Source: Brevibacillus sp. JNUCC-41
Lineage (GTDB): Bacteria > Bacillota > Bacilli > Bacillales > DSM-1321
Reading direction: 5' to 3'
Length of the DNA stretch: 64,000 nt
Assembly (NCBI RefSeq): GCF_014844095.1
Contig: NZ_CP062163.1
Coordinates: 3,257,501 to 3,321,500, forward strand
Part shown: in pieces, positions 7,904 through 16,385 of the stretch
Position numbering within the stretch: the stretch's first letter is position 1
Layout of the letters: the number at the start of each line of letters is the position of its first letter
The notes under the pieces: model-generated
What the model was told of the DNA's origin: nothing
Databases searched by the model: none
The model's input: the letters and a program-made list of their open reading frames with translations, nothing else
Translations under genes and position numbers: made by a program

Positions 7904-8683
7904 ATGTTAAAAGAACACTTATTGACAGAGGTAATCGATAATGTAATGATCCTGACTTTGAATCGTCCTGAAAGCTTGAATGCATTTAGCCCGGATATGA
8001 TTGCAAGCTTAACGAAAGCGATAAAGGATGTAAAAAAAACACCACATATAAGGGCAGTCATCATCAAAGGGGCGGGAAGATCATTCACTGCGGGAGGTGA
8101 CGTTAAGTCGATGGGCAAGGCTTCTGCAAGTCAATTGTATGATCATGTTGGCAGAATGAATGAATGCATATTGGCAATGGATGTTTCTGAAATTCCCATA
8201 ATCGCTGCCGTCCATGGATTTGCGGCAGGGGCCGGATTTAATTTGGCACTCGCCTGTGATTTGATCGTGGCTTCCGATGATAGTCAATTTGCCATGAGTT
8301 TTTCACAGGTAGGCCTGATCTCTGATGGAGGTGGTTCGTATTTTTTACCTAAATTAGTAGGGCCACACCTTGCAAAGCAGCTCTTCTTTACTGCCGAGCC
8401 AATTTCTGCGGAACGCTTATACCAGTTAGGTGTCATTAATTATATATATCCATTCAATCAACTTGAAGGGGAAACATTGAAACTTGCGGAAAAGCTGGCA
8501 AATGGACCGACAAAAGCTTATGGGATGATGAAAAAGCTCGTTAGCCATTCATTTACGGCTACACTTGATGAAATGCTCGAACAGGAACGAATCACGCAAA
8601 CCTTGATGGCCTCCACAGAAGATCATCTTGAGGGAGTCGCAGCATTCAAAGAAAAAAGAAAACCGGAATTTACAGGGAATTAA
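7904..8683 (+). CDS. Crotonase-family enoyl-CoA isomerase/hydratase, PaaG-like
   Basis: This 259-residue crotonase has the oxyanion segment SFTAGGDVKSM and GFAAGAGFNLALACDL. Neither usual hydratase Glu is present: Asn and Gln occupy those positions. The GLISDGGGSYFLP segment carries an Asp where PaaG uses Asp to move a double bond. This fits a 1,2-epoxyphenylacetyl-CoA isomerase or delta3,delta2-enoyl-CoA isomerase type of reaction rather than plain hydration. It follows the repeat element and precedes an MDR gene by 16 bases, so the two may form a separate transcript. GGGGATGG precedes the ATG. Confidence 0.82.
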   Translation: MLKEHLLTEVIDNVMILTLNRPESLNAFSPDMIASLTKAIKDVKKTPHIRAVIIKGAGRSFTAGGDVKSMGKASASQLYDHVGRMNECILAMDVSEIPIIAAVHGFAAGAGFNLALACDLIVASDDSQFAMSFSQVGLISDGGGSYFLPKLVGPHLAKQLFFTAEPISAERLYQLGVINYIYPFNQLEGETLKLAEKLANGPTKAYGMMKKLVSHSFTATLDEMLEQERITQTLMASTEDHLEGVAAFKEKRKPEFTGN

Positions 8684-8699
8684 TAAGGGAGGGATAAAG

Positions 8700-9677
8700 A
8701 TGAGAGCCATTCATTTTGAAGAATACGGCGGACCGGAAGTACTGAAATTGACTGAAATGGAAAGGCCCGTGCCAACTGGGCATGAAGTTCTGATTGAAAT
8801 CGATTGTGTCGGCGTCAATTATGCAGATACTGCCAGAAGGGAAGGGCAATATGTAGTACCTACGCCGCTTCCGTTCATTCCAGGTGCGGAAGTGGCTGGC
8901 GTTGTGGTGGAAGTTGGTGGAAAAGTGACCAAAATCAAACCTGGTACAAGGGTCGTGAGTTTAATTGAATCTGGTGGATATTCAGAATATGCTCTTTCGG
9001 ATGAATTCTCGGCCATTCCGCTTCCTGATTCCATTCCGTTCCATGAAGCTGTTGCCCTGCCCCTCCAAGGTCTGAGTGCCTATCATATTCTAAAGACAAT
9101 GGGACGCATGCAAAAGGGGGAAACGGTATTGGTCCATGCTGCTGCAGGTGGAGTGGGAACGATTGCCGTACAATTAGCCAAAATCTTCGGGGCTGGAAAA
9201 GTGATTGCCACCGCCAGCACAGTGGAAAAGTTGGAACTGGCTAAATCGATGGGGGCAGATGAACTTATCGATTACACGAAAGAAGGATGGGAAATGAAAG
9301 TCCGTGAGGTCACGTCCGGCAAGGGAGTAGACGTGGCGCTGGAAATGGCAGGAGGGGATGTTTTCAATAAAACATTGAAATGTTTGGCTCCATTTGGACG
9401 TCTTGTTGTTTTTGGTAATGCCAGTCGTAAGCCTTATACGATGAATCCGCAGCAATTGATGAGGCGCAATCAATCCGTCGTAGGTTTTTTCCTGCCACAG
9501 ATCATGAAACATCCAGATTTGCTGTTGCCTAGCATTCAAGAGCTTTTTTCTTACGTCACGTCCGGGGAACTTAAGCTAACTATCGGCGGCATCTACCCAA
9601 TTGAAAAGGCAGCAGCCGTTCATGAGGAAATGAACGCCCGTCAAACGAAAGGGAAGTTGATTTTGCAGGTGAAATGA
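8700..9677 (+). CDS. NADPH:quinone oxidoreductase-like MDR protein (zinc-free)
   Basis: This 325-residue medium-chain dehydrogenase/reductase has an N-terminal GroES-like domain and a Rossmann cofactor domain with HAAAGGVGTIAVQLAK. The structural and catalytic zinc cysteines of alcohol dehydrogenases are absent, so it belongs to the quinone oxidoreductase/enoyl reductase branch. It probably reduces a carbon-carbon double bond or quinone with NADPH. The start at 8700 follows GGGAGGG. It is the last gene of the cluster before a strong terminator. A role in reducing an enoyl-CoA intermediate is inferred. Confidence 0.85.
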   Translation: MRAIHFEEYGGPEVLKLTEMERPVPTGHEVLIEIDCVGVNYADTARREGQYVVPTPLPFIPGAEVAGVVVEVGGKVTKIKPGTRVVSLIESGGYSEYALSDEFSAIPLPDSIPFHEAVALPLQGLSAYHILKTMGRMQKGETVLVHAAAGGVGTIAVQLAKIFGAGKVIATASTVEKLELAKSMGADELIDYTKEGWEMKVREVTSGKGVDVALEMAGGDVFNKTLKCLAPFGRLVVFGNASRKPYTMNPQQLMRRNQSVVGFFLPQIMKHPDLLLPSIQELFSYVTSGELKLTIGGIYPIEKAAAVHEEMNARQTKGKLILQVK

Positions 9678-9679
9678 GA

Positions 9680-9714
9680 AGAAGGGGTGTATATGATGCA
9701 CCCCTTCTATTTTA
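9680..9714 (+). terminator. Intrinsic terminator of the catabolic cluster
   Basis: A perfect 10-base stem, AGAAGGGGTG with CACCCCTTCT, has a 9-base loop and is followed by ATTTTAATT. It lies directly after the MDR stop codon. Confidence 0.85.
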
Positions 9715-9752
9715 ATTGGATTTCATTAGTTCCTTAAACCCTCAAGAAGGAT

Positions 9753-10088
9753 TCAATCCGTATCAGTGCTCACGTCCTTATCGGGATGCATGAAAGGTGG
9801 CTGCGGCGCTTTTTTAGCCTCTAATAGTTCACGGTTTTCAGTTGAATTCCAGCCTATATCATTGGTGGGGTGTATCCATTCGTCTCCAGCCATGATTTCC
9901 GGGTCAGTATTTTCGCTCCAATTTTCGAGTGGAGAGTTTTCAGATGCATATTTACTGTCGCCGATGACGACTCCATAATCATTGACGAATGGAGCCTGTG
10001 GTATTATGCCGGTTCCCTTAAAGCTTGGTGCGTTAATTTGGTGTGGTTGTGTATCGTCGACAACCGGTGACTCCAATTTCTTTTTCAT
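9753..10088 (-). CDS. DUF3905-type small hydrophilic protein
   Basis: This 111-residue acidic protein has no membrane segment and contains GDEWIHPTNDIGWNSTENRELL, which I associate with the DUF3905 family of spore formers. The function is unknown. GGGAG lies eight bases before the ATG. It is transcribed divergently from two tiny hydrophilic ORFs that look like spore proteins. This supports a sporulation context but does not prove it. Confidence 0.75.
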   Translation of the reverse strand: MKKKLESPVVDDTQPHQINAPSFKGTGIIPQAPFVNDYGVVIGDSKYASENSPLENWSENTDPEIMAGDEWIHPTNDIGWNSTENRELLEAKKAPQPPFMHPDKDVSTDTD

Positions 10089-10146
10089 GTAGTGTCTCCC
10101 TTTCCGTTTTACGGTTATTTTTCTCCTCTGTCCCTATATTATCCCT

Positions 10147-10177
10147 GAATAATTTCAGGCATTTTTACCCCATTCTA
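10147..10177 (+). promoter_or_regulatory. Possible forespore (sigma-G/F) promoter
   Basis: GAATA at 10147-10151 and CATTCTA at 10171-10177 resemble the -35 and -10 boxes of sigma-G/F promoters. The spacer is 19 bases, one longer than usual. The ATG of the next small gene is 33 bases downstream. Confidence 0.35.
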
Positions 10178-10209
10178 AAATGTAAACTATATGAAAAGGA
10201 TGGATGAAA

Positions 10210-10368
10210 ATGAAACGGAAAGCCAATGTGGATGGTGCTGTCAAAGCAAGTAAAACGCCAAAAAGAAACCAAGCTGAAAATGAATTTTCCAATGAGTTCG
10301 CATTGGAGGAAAACACAATGAAAGGTGCCAACCGTAATTCGAAGCAAGGCAGAAAAGGAAGAAGTTAA
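10210..10368 (+). CDS. Small basic spore-type protein (52 aa)
   Basis: This 52-residue, Lys/Asn-rich protein starts MKRKANVDGAV, contains NEFSNEFALEEN and ends KQGRKGRS. AAAAGGATGG precedes the ATG. Its composition resembles minor small acid-soluble spore proteins, though I cannot assign a named family. The stop codon overlaps the ATG of the next ORF (TAATG), so the two are translationally coupled. Confidence 0.65.
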   Translation: MKRKANVDGAVKASKTPKRNQAENEFSNEFALEENTMKGANRNSKQGRKGRS

Positions 10369-10514
10369 TGGATAAAGAAAAACAGAACAGCCAGGAAAAG
10401 CTGGGGCAACATGTACGAACTGAATTTGGAATCGAATTCAGCGGCGATATGAACGCAACCAAAATTTATGAAATTTTGGCAAAAGAAAATAAAAAACGTG
10501 ATAGTGATAAGTAA
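10368..10514 (+). CDS. Small hydrophilic protein (48 aa), coupled to upstream ORF
   Basis: This 48-residue charged protein contains TEFGIEFSGDMNATKIYEIL, ending in a Lys/Asp-rich tail. It starts on the A of the preceding TAA, with GGAAGAAG in the end of the upstream gene as a likely ribosome binding site. It is followed at once by a strong terminator, so the two tiny genes form a complete unit. No named family is recognised. Confidence 0.6.
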   Translation: MDKEKQNSQEKLGQHVRTEFGIEFSGDMNATKIYEILAKENKKRDSDK

Positions 10515-10516
10515 AT

Positions 10517-10550
10517 AAGGACGGACCCAATTTTTGGGTCCGTCCTTATT
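10517..10550. terminator. Bidirectional intrinsic terminator
   Basis: A perfect 14-base stem (AAGGACGGACCCAA with TTGGGTCCGTCCTT) around a 3-base T loop serves the small plus-strand ORFs. It also lies just past the stop codon of the minus-strand radical SAM gene. Confidence 0.85.
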
Positions 10551-10551
10551 C

Positions 10552-12312
10552 TTATAAAATGATGCTGCCAGATTTTGAGAGAGGGAATATCGTTGATCCC
10601 TTACCACTCGGATCAAAATAGGCAAGCATGAACGAAGGTTTCTCGACAATCATTCCCTCAGATAAATACGTTTCCAAATCAAAGGGAAGTGCCTCGAGCA
10701 ATGTGTGTTTGTGTATTTCTTTTTCATTAAGCGACAAAGCTGCGAAAGAGGAACCAAGCTGTTCAGGATTATTCAGAATCTCTTCATATATCTCTTTCCT
10801 ACCACTTTTATCTAATGAAGCTTCCCACCAAGGTTTACGTGGTTTGTATTTCTGATTCATGAAATAATCCAATTTCATGAGTCCGATAATGTTTTTCAGT
10901 TCAGCAGATTCCCGAGAAGCCAAAAACTGCTGTAAACGTCTGAACAAGTCTTCGAGCTGATGGCCGATTCGTGACCAGCCTTGTTCATCCCAATAGGTAC
11001 CGAAATCTTGAAAGAAGTCGAATGGTGATTGAAATACCGTTTTGACAAGATATTCTGTTGTATGATCCATTCTATGGTCGTTCCAGTATTTTTCAAGGAC
11101 ATCTTCAACCTGTTTAATTCGGACAATGTCATCAAAGGATAAGACATTATTTCCTAGGATTTCATAGGGAGCATGTTCGCTGTATATATATTGGTGTTCA
11201 GCGGCGCGTATCCGTAAGCCAGTTCCACGAAGCATCTTTAAGAAACCGAGCTGCATCTCTTCGGGTCTGAGCTCGAAAACATCATTGAAAGTCTTTCTGA
11301 AAGAGTGATAATCTTCTTCTGGTAAACCGGCAATAAGGTCTAAATGTTGATCAATTTTTTGCCCTTCTTTAACCATGGTTACGGTCCTTGTCAGTTTTTC
11401 GAAGTTCTGCCTTCTCATTACTAGATCATTCGTATGATCATTTGTCGATTGTACCCCTATTTCAAAGCGGAACAGTCCTGCAGGGGCATTATCGTTCAAG
11501 AACTGGATAACTTCCGGACGCATGATGTCCGCCGTGATCTCGAACTGGAAAACTACACCGGGAAGATGTTCATCGATTAAGAATTGAAACATCTCCATGG
11601 CATAGCTTCGGCTAATATTGAAGGTTCGGTCAACGAACTTAATGGTCTTTGCACCATTAGCCATAAGGTATCTGATATCTTCTTTAATCTTCTCACGATC
11701 AAAATACCTGACACCCACTTCAATCGATGAAAGGCAAAATTGGCAGCTGAACGGGCACCCTCGGCTAGTTTCGATATAGGTGACACGTTTAGATAGGTCT
11801 CCGCGGTCTTCCTCCAAACGATATGGAGAAGGGAGGGATTTCAAATCAACCTTGCCGTTCTGAGGCTGGATGATTTTTTTTCCATCCTGTCGATACGCAA
11901 TGCCGCCTACCTTCTTATAGTCATTCGAACCTTCAATTTCAGATAAAAGAGCCTTGAAAGTGACTTCACCTTCGCCAATTACGATGAAATCAGCCCCGGG
12001 AATCTGATCAAGCCATTCCCCGACATCATAGGTGACTTCAGGTCCGCCGAGAATGATAACCAATTCTGGATTGATCTTCTTCAGCATGGCTACGACTTTC
12101 ATTGTTTCTTCGATGTTCCAAATATAGCAGCTGAACCCTATGACATCGGGTTTTTTGGAATGAAGATCACCAACTATGTTCATAATTGGATCTTTTATCG
12201 TATATTCTGCCAGCTGTACATCATAATCGGGCTGGGCATAAGCTTTTAAATATCGGATGGATAGCGATGTATGGATATATTTTGCGTTAAGAGTACTGAT
12301 TATTATATTCAT
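10552..12312 (-). CDS. B12-binding-domain radical SAM protein with DUF4080
   Basis: This 586-residue protein has an N-terminal cobalamin-binding-like domain (residues 1-150, with IGFSCYIWN and LGGPEVTYD). A radical SAM core follows, with the 4Fe-4S motif CPFSCQFC at about residues 186-193. The C-terminal region matches DUF4080. It probably performs a SAM-dependent radical reaction, possibly methylation, on an unknown substrate. The start MNIIISTLNAKYIHT is chosen because this is the family's conserved N-terminus. The nearest good Shine-Dalgarno sequence is about 25 bases upstream, so translation initiation is weak or unusual. Confidence 0.85.
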   Translation of the reverse strand: MNIIISTLNAKYIHTSLSIRYLKAYAQPDYDVQLAEYTIKDPIMNIVGDLHSKKPDVIGFSCYIWNIEETMKVVAMLKKINPELVIILGGPEVTYDVGEWLDQIPGADFIVIGEGEVTFKALLSEIEGSNDYKKVGGIAYRQDGKKIIQPQNGKVDLKSLPSPYRLEEDRGDLSKRVTYIETSRGCPFSCQFCLSSIEVGVRYFDREKIKEDIRYLMANGAKTIKFVDRTFNISRSYAMEMFQFLIDEHLPGVVFQFEITADIMRPEVIQFLNDNAPAGLFRFEIGVQSTNDHTNDLVMRRQNFEKLTRTVTMVKEGQKIDQHLDLIAGLPEEDYHSFRKTFNDVFELRPEEMQLGFLKMLRGTGLRIRAAEHQYIYSEHAPYEILGNNVLSFDDIVRIKQVEDVLEKYWNDHRMDHTTEYLVKTVFQSPFDFFQDFGTYWDEQGWSRIGHQLEDLFRRLQQFLASRESAELKNIIGLMKLDYFMNQKYKPRKPWWEASLDKSGRKEIYEEILNNPEQLGSSFAALSLNEKEIHKHTLLEALPFDLETYLSEGMIVEKPSFMLAYFDPSGKGSTIFPLSKSGSIIL

Positions 12313-12479
12313 GTTAAAGGGCGTAAAAGAAACGCCTGGCTCCTTTCGTGTACATGTCTTTTTAAGCCAACAAGCACTAACGAGTAATTTTACCATAGCG
12401 TGCTCCATTTGAAAAATGGGTTATGGTATTGACGGGGAATCTTTTCAGCTTGAAAGCGAAATGAAATGGAATTTGAAAA

Positions 12480-12512
12480 AACGGATGAAGCAGAAAATGC
12501 TTCATCCGTTTT
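12480..12512 (-). terminator. Intrinsic terminator of the acyltransferase gene
   Basis: ACGGATGAAGC pairs with GCTTCATCCGT around a 7-base loop. It is followed by a T-run on the minus strand, directly after the acyltransferase stop codon. Confidence 0.8.
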
Positions 12513-12514
12513 AT

Positions 12515-13540
12515 TTAAAAAGCTTGTTTAATATACTCTTTCGTTTTAGTCATGAAACGTTTTGTTTTGGTCGCTTTCAATTCGATGATCGGCTGCGCCA
12601 TGGTAGCGATCATTTCGCTAGATAATAACACGGTAATCATGAAAGAGAGGCCGGCGAGCATGATAAAGCTCTCTGTATTGCTGAAGTATTCCTGGATGGT
12701 GCTTTCACGGAAAAACCGGATGAAGAAACCATGCAGCAGATAGACATAAAGGGTTTGTTTACCCCAGTTCGTAAAGAAATATTGTCCGCGTGGAATGAAC
12801 GAAAGGAAGCTGAACACTGAAATTATGCTCAATCCATAAAATCCTAGGCGTTTAAACATGGACACGATTGTCGCATCTTCAAGTTCGGCATATGGTTTCG
12901 AACCGAGCAGCCATTTATAATTGATATCGCCATTTAAATAAAAACCGATAAAAATCACTAACATGACACTAAGTGAAGCCAAACGGACTTTGGGTGTGAA
13001 TAGTTTTTTTAAATGTTCCTTGCTTAAATGGTACCCGATCAAAAACATCGGGAAAAAAACGAATGTCCTGGAGAGACTAAGGTAATTGGAGATATTGTCA
13101 ATATATCCAATCAATAAAGCGATTAAAAAAGATAAACCTATGCCTACTGATGGCTTTAGCTTTGAGAAACCAAGGAGCATGATGTTCCAACAGAATAAAC
13201 TGATCAGGAACCATAGCGACCATTGGGGGTCAAGCAGGTCTACAGTGATGGCAGAACGTTCATATAAGAAATAGTAGTAAACGGTATAGATCAATTGGAA
13301 AATGATATAGGGCAATATCAATTTTTTCGTAATTTTACCTAAATACCCTTTTTGATAAAAACCTTTCGCAAAGAACCCTGAAACAAGGATAAAGGCAGGC
13401 ATGTGAAAGGAATAAATGGTTTTATATAAAGCGTATATCGTTTCACTGTCATGTATATACGTATTCAGCAAATGTCCAAAGACGACAAAAGCCATGAGAA
13501 TGAACTTGGCGTTATCGAAGAAAAAATCACGTTGTTTCAT
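12515..13540 (-). CDS. Membrane acyltransferase (acyltransferase 3 / fucose 4-O-acetylase-like), YkrP-like
   Basis: This 341-residue polytopic protein has about ten hydrophobic segments. The N-terminal DNAKFILMAFVVFGHLL carries the family's catalytic-type His, and HMPAFILVSGFFAKGF follows. It should transfer acetyl or acyl groups to a cell-surface glycan or lipid. GGAGG lies five bases before the ATG at 13540. B. subtilis ykrP encodes the same type of protein next to the kinase gene kinE, and the next gene here is a KinE-like kinase, which supports orthology. Confidence 0.8.
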   Translation of the reverse strand: MKQRDFFFDNAKFILMAFVVFGHLLNTYIHDSETIYALYKTIYSFHMPAFILVSGFFAKGFYQKGYLGKITKKLILPYIIFQLIYTVYYYFLYERSAITVDLLDPQWSLWFLISLFCWNIMLLGFSKLKPSVGIGLSFLIALLIGYIDNISNYLSLSRTFVFFPMFLIGYHLSKEHLKKLFTPKVRLASLSVMLVIFIGFYLNGDINYKWLLGSKPYAELEDATIVSMFKRLGFYGLSIISVFSFLSFIPRGQYFFTNWGKQTLYVYLLHGFFIRFFRESTIQEYFSNTESFIMLAGLSFMITVLLSSEMIATMAQPIIELKATKTKRFMTKTKEYIKQAF

Positions 13541-13751
13541 CGTTGCCTCCATTTAATAAATTTTTAAGGTAGCTAGAAAGCGTTGTTATTCCTTATACCC
13601 TAAATACCTTGTACTAAATCAATATTTATTAAACTTATTATAAATACCTTAAATTAAGCTTAACGCTAAGTTTTAGAGTGTTCAATATACTATAATTTGA
13701 TATAGATGATAATTTTGGAATGATGTGATTGCGCCGATTTTCGAAAAATAC

Positions 13752-13780
13752 CGAGGAAAATCAAGATGGATGTCGAATAA
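13752..13780 (+). promoter_or_regulatory. Sigma-H promoter (overlapping Spo0A-box-like heptamer)
   Basis: CGAGGAAAA at 13752-13760 and GTCGAATAA at 13772-13780 match the sigma-H -35 (RnAGGAwWW) and -10 (RnnGAATww) consensus, with an 11-base spacer. The only mismatch is the first base. The heptamer TGTCGAA at 13771-13777 equals the Spo0A box core, so Spo0A could also bind here. The kinase start is 37 bases downstream. Confidence 0.65.
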
Positions 13781-13816
13781 AGTTGGTAAGTATCGGTTTT
13801 GATGAGGGGGGTTAAT

Positions 13817-15976
13817 ATGAAAGTCGGTTATGAGAATGAATCGGAATATAAACAGGAAATTTTAAAATTGAATAAACAGATCGAAGGGTTTTTGAACATT
13901 TTCAATTCGATGTCAGAGCCTTATATTAGGGTTGATGAGGAACTGCGTCTCACTTATGCCAATGATGCCGCTTGCGCCCTGCTGGAAACCGCGAAAGAAC
14001 AGCTGGAGTCCATGAAGATAACTGATTTTCTCGATGTCATCCCTTTAAATAACCAGGTAGTGTCAAGTTCCCTAAAAACCTCGAATGAAAGTGAAAGGCA
14101 AATTATCCAACTACATACCGGAGCCCTTAAGCAAATAGAGTTCATGCCTATAGGCTCACTTTTCGAAGGACAGCAGTTCTACCGTTTGGGGGATGTGACA
14201 TTGGATGTTTCTTCATCAAGGGAAACAAGGATGTCAAGGCAGATGTTTTTGGACATTTTCGATACAGCCATAGAAAGCATCGTTCTATTCGACAGTTCAG
14301 GAATAATAATGGAAGTAAACCATGCCTTTATCCATGTCTTGGGCATCCCGAAAAAAGAGATTGTCGGCAAGAATATGAGGGGCCTCATATCCCCAAATTA
14401 TAGGGAATATTGGGATGAGAGCATACAAAGGGCCTTTGATGAGTCGAACTTCAAAGGAGAGGTAGAGATAAAGGTTGGGGATGAACTGCATCATTTCACT
14501 TTCTCGATAAGTTCAACGGTAGGAAATGAATTATATATGTCGGTGCTTCGAAAAATTACAGAATCAAATATAATAGAAAAAAAGTTAGAGACGAGCGAAA
14601 GGATTTTTGCCGAATTATTCGACCAGTCCATGGACGCAATCATATTCTGGAATGATGACGGGATCATTTTTCGGGTCAATCATTCAGCATGTAAAATATT
14701 CGAATCCAGCAGAGAGGATTTGATTGGCAGTCATATCTGGAAATACGTGTACAGCAATAAAAACCACTTTAGCCAGATGATGGAAACATTTGAAAGAGAC
14801 ACCCAGGTGCGGGGTGAGCTGATTTATAAAATGCCTAATAACCAAATTAAATTGCTTGAATTGACTGCCAAAAAACATGAAGGTGACGGATATAACGTAA
14901 CGATCTTTCGAAATGTCAGTGAGCGTTGGCTGATTGAGAAGGAATTAAGGGATAGTGAAAAGAAGTTCAGGAAGATTTTTGAGGGAACATTAGATGGCTT
15001 GATATTATGGAATCATGAAGGGTTCACCGATATTAATGAAGCTGGGCAGAAAATATTGGAGATTTCAAAGCGCAAACTGCTATCTATATCTATACAGGGC
15101 TTCATCGAAAAAATTCCTGAAAATGCTCCTGTCTTGAACGCTCACATTGAAAATGTTTATAAGCATGAGGTCTACTCTTCCATCATTCCGATAACATTCG
15201 AAGATGGAAGGGTTAAGCATATTGAATTTTTGACGAGGAAAAATCTATATTCGAACCTGAATTTAAGCATTTTCCGTGATGTGAGTAAAAATCTCGAAAT
15301 GCAGGAACAAATCCGAAAATCGGATACTTTGAATGTCGTTGGTGAATTGGCGGCCGGAATTGCTCACGAAATCAGGAATCCAATGACAGCCTTAAAAGGT
15401 TTTATCCAGTTGCTTGAAGATGGTGTGAAAGGGGAGTTTTCCACATATTTTCATGTGATTACTTCCGAAATTAAGCGAATCGAAACCATTATAACGGAAT
15501 TCTTGGTACTGGCAAAACCGCAGGCGCTAAAAATTTTCAAACAGGATGTTCATACCATATTGAGGGAGACACTGGAATTACTGGCCGCTCAGGCACTATT
15601 GGAAAATATTCAATTCGAGACAGACTTTGAAGAAGATGAATTTAACGTTTTATGTGAAGCGAACCAGTTAAAGCAAGTGTTCATTAACATCATCAAAAAT
15701 GCATTGGAAGTCATGCCGGATGGGGGATCTGTTTCCATTAAAACAAACCGGTTTTCAGAGAAATACGTTTGCATTTCTATTACCGACAAAGGAATGGGGA
15801 TTTCAACGGAAATGCTAAAAAAATTGGGTGAACCTTTTTATACGACGAAAGATAGGGGAACCGGGCTCGGGCTCATGGTCAGCTATAAAATCATTGAAGA
15901 GCACAATGGCTATATAGAAGTGGAAAGCGAAGTGGGAAAAGGGACGAGCTTTCATATTTATTTGCCATTCGAGTAA
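13817..15976 (+). CDS. kinE: Multi-PAS sensor histidine kinase, KinE-like (sporulation phosphorelay)
   Basis: This 719-residue, soluble-looking kinase has about four PAS-type repeats in the first 490 residues, recognisable by segments such as FDSSGIIMEVNHAF and WNDDGIIFRVNHS. The HisKA domain carries the phosphorylated His at about residue 517 (GIAHEIRNPMTALKGF). The HATPase domain shows NIIKNALEVM, DKGMGIS and GTGLGL. This architecture and the adjacent ykrP-like gene match B. subtilis KinE, which feeds phosphate to Spo0F. No cognate response regulator gene is adjacent, as usual for phosphorelay kinases. GAGGGGGG precedes the ATG. Confidence 0.8.
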   Translation: MKVGYENESEYKQEILKLNKQIEGFLNIFNSMSEPYIRVDEELRLTYANDAACALLETAKEQLESMKITDFLDVIPLNNQVVSSSLKTSNESERQIIQLHTGALKQIEFMPIGSLFEGQQFYRLGDVTLDVSSSRETRMSRQMFLDIFDTAIESIVLFDSSGIIMEVNHAFIHVLGIPKKEIVGKNMRGLISPNYREYWDESIQRAFDESNFKGEVEIKVGDELHHFTFSISSTVGNELYMSVLRKITESNIIEKKLETSERIFAELFDQSMDAIIFWNDDGIIFRVNHSACKIFESSREDLIGSHIWKYVYSNKNHFSQMMETFERDTQVRGELIYKMPNNQIKLLELTAKKHEGDGYNVTIFRNVSERWLIEKELRDSEKKFRKIFEGTLDGLILWNHEGFTDINEAGQKILEISKRKLLSISIQGFIEKIPENAPVLNAHIENVYKHEVYSSIIPITFEDGRVKHIEFLTRKNLYSNLNLSIFRDVSKNLEMQEQIRKSDTLNVVGELAAGIAHEIRNPMTALKGFIQLLEDGVKGEFSTYFHVITSEIKRIETIITEFLVLAKPQALKIFKQDVHTILRETLELLAAQALLENIQFETDFEEDEFNVLCEANQLKQVFINIIKNALEVMPDGGSVSIKTNRFSEKYVCISITDKGMGISTEMLKKLGEPFYTTKDRGTGLGLMVSYKIIEEHNGYIEVESEVGKGTSFHIYLPFE

Positions 15977-16042
15977 TGCAGAAGGGAGTGTTCCAAACTT
16001 TTTTAGTTAATGGAAATTATATGGAATTTTCATCAATTAATG

Positions 16043-16070
16043 GGAATCCTTTATTGGATTCCTTTTTTTA
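16043..16070 (+). terminator. Intrinsic terminator after the KinE-like gene
   Basis: GGAATCC pairs with GGATTCC around a 6-base loop and is followed by seven T residues, 67 bases after the kinase stop. It argues against the long open frame that overlaps it being one gene. Confidence 0.7.
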
Positions 16071-16104
16071 TATTATCTTAGAATCACAATTGAGGGTTGT
16101 AACA

Positions 16105-16275
16105 ATGAACTCCATTATAGAAAAGCTGCTGAAGTTTAAGTTGGAAAATAAGAATGACATCCAAATTGCAGAACTTTCGAATCGATTTTCGGAGCGGGCT
16201 TCATATGAACTTGTCCTAATCTATAAGAGGTCCATGATTAGAAATTTCCGTCATATCCTGTCTGCTGGTGATTAA
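16105..16275 (+). CDS. Hypothetical protein, 56 aa
   Basis: This short basic ORF begins MNSIIEKLLKFKLENKNDI and ends with RNFRHILSAGD. GAGGG lies nine bases before the ATG. The frame extends upstream to 15976, but that part contains the kinase terminator and has no ribosome binding site, so the shorter start is chosen. No family is recognised. It is predicted to be helical. It may be a sporulation accessory gene, judged only by its position between the kinase and a Spo0E-like gene. Confidence 0.4.
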   Translation: MNSIIEKLLKFKLENKNDIQIAELSNRFSERASYELVLIYKRSMIRNFRHILSAGD

Positions 16276-16385
16276 AGCACTATCGCAATTTAAGAAGTTT
16301 TGTCTTTTTTTGCGAATCTATTTACATATAAGGCATATTTTGTAATACTTCTTTATTATAATGTAACTTTAAAAAGGCAGGAGTA

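Noticed and set aside
15976..16104. Long N-terminal extension of the 56-residue ORF after the kinase
   Set aside because: It contains a terminator hairpin with a T-run and no ribosome binding site, so the shorter ORF is preferred.
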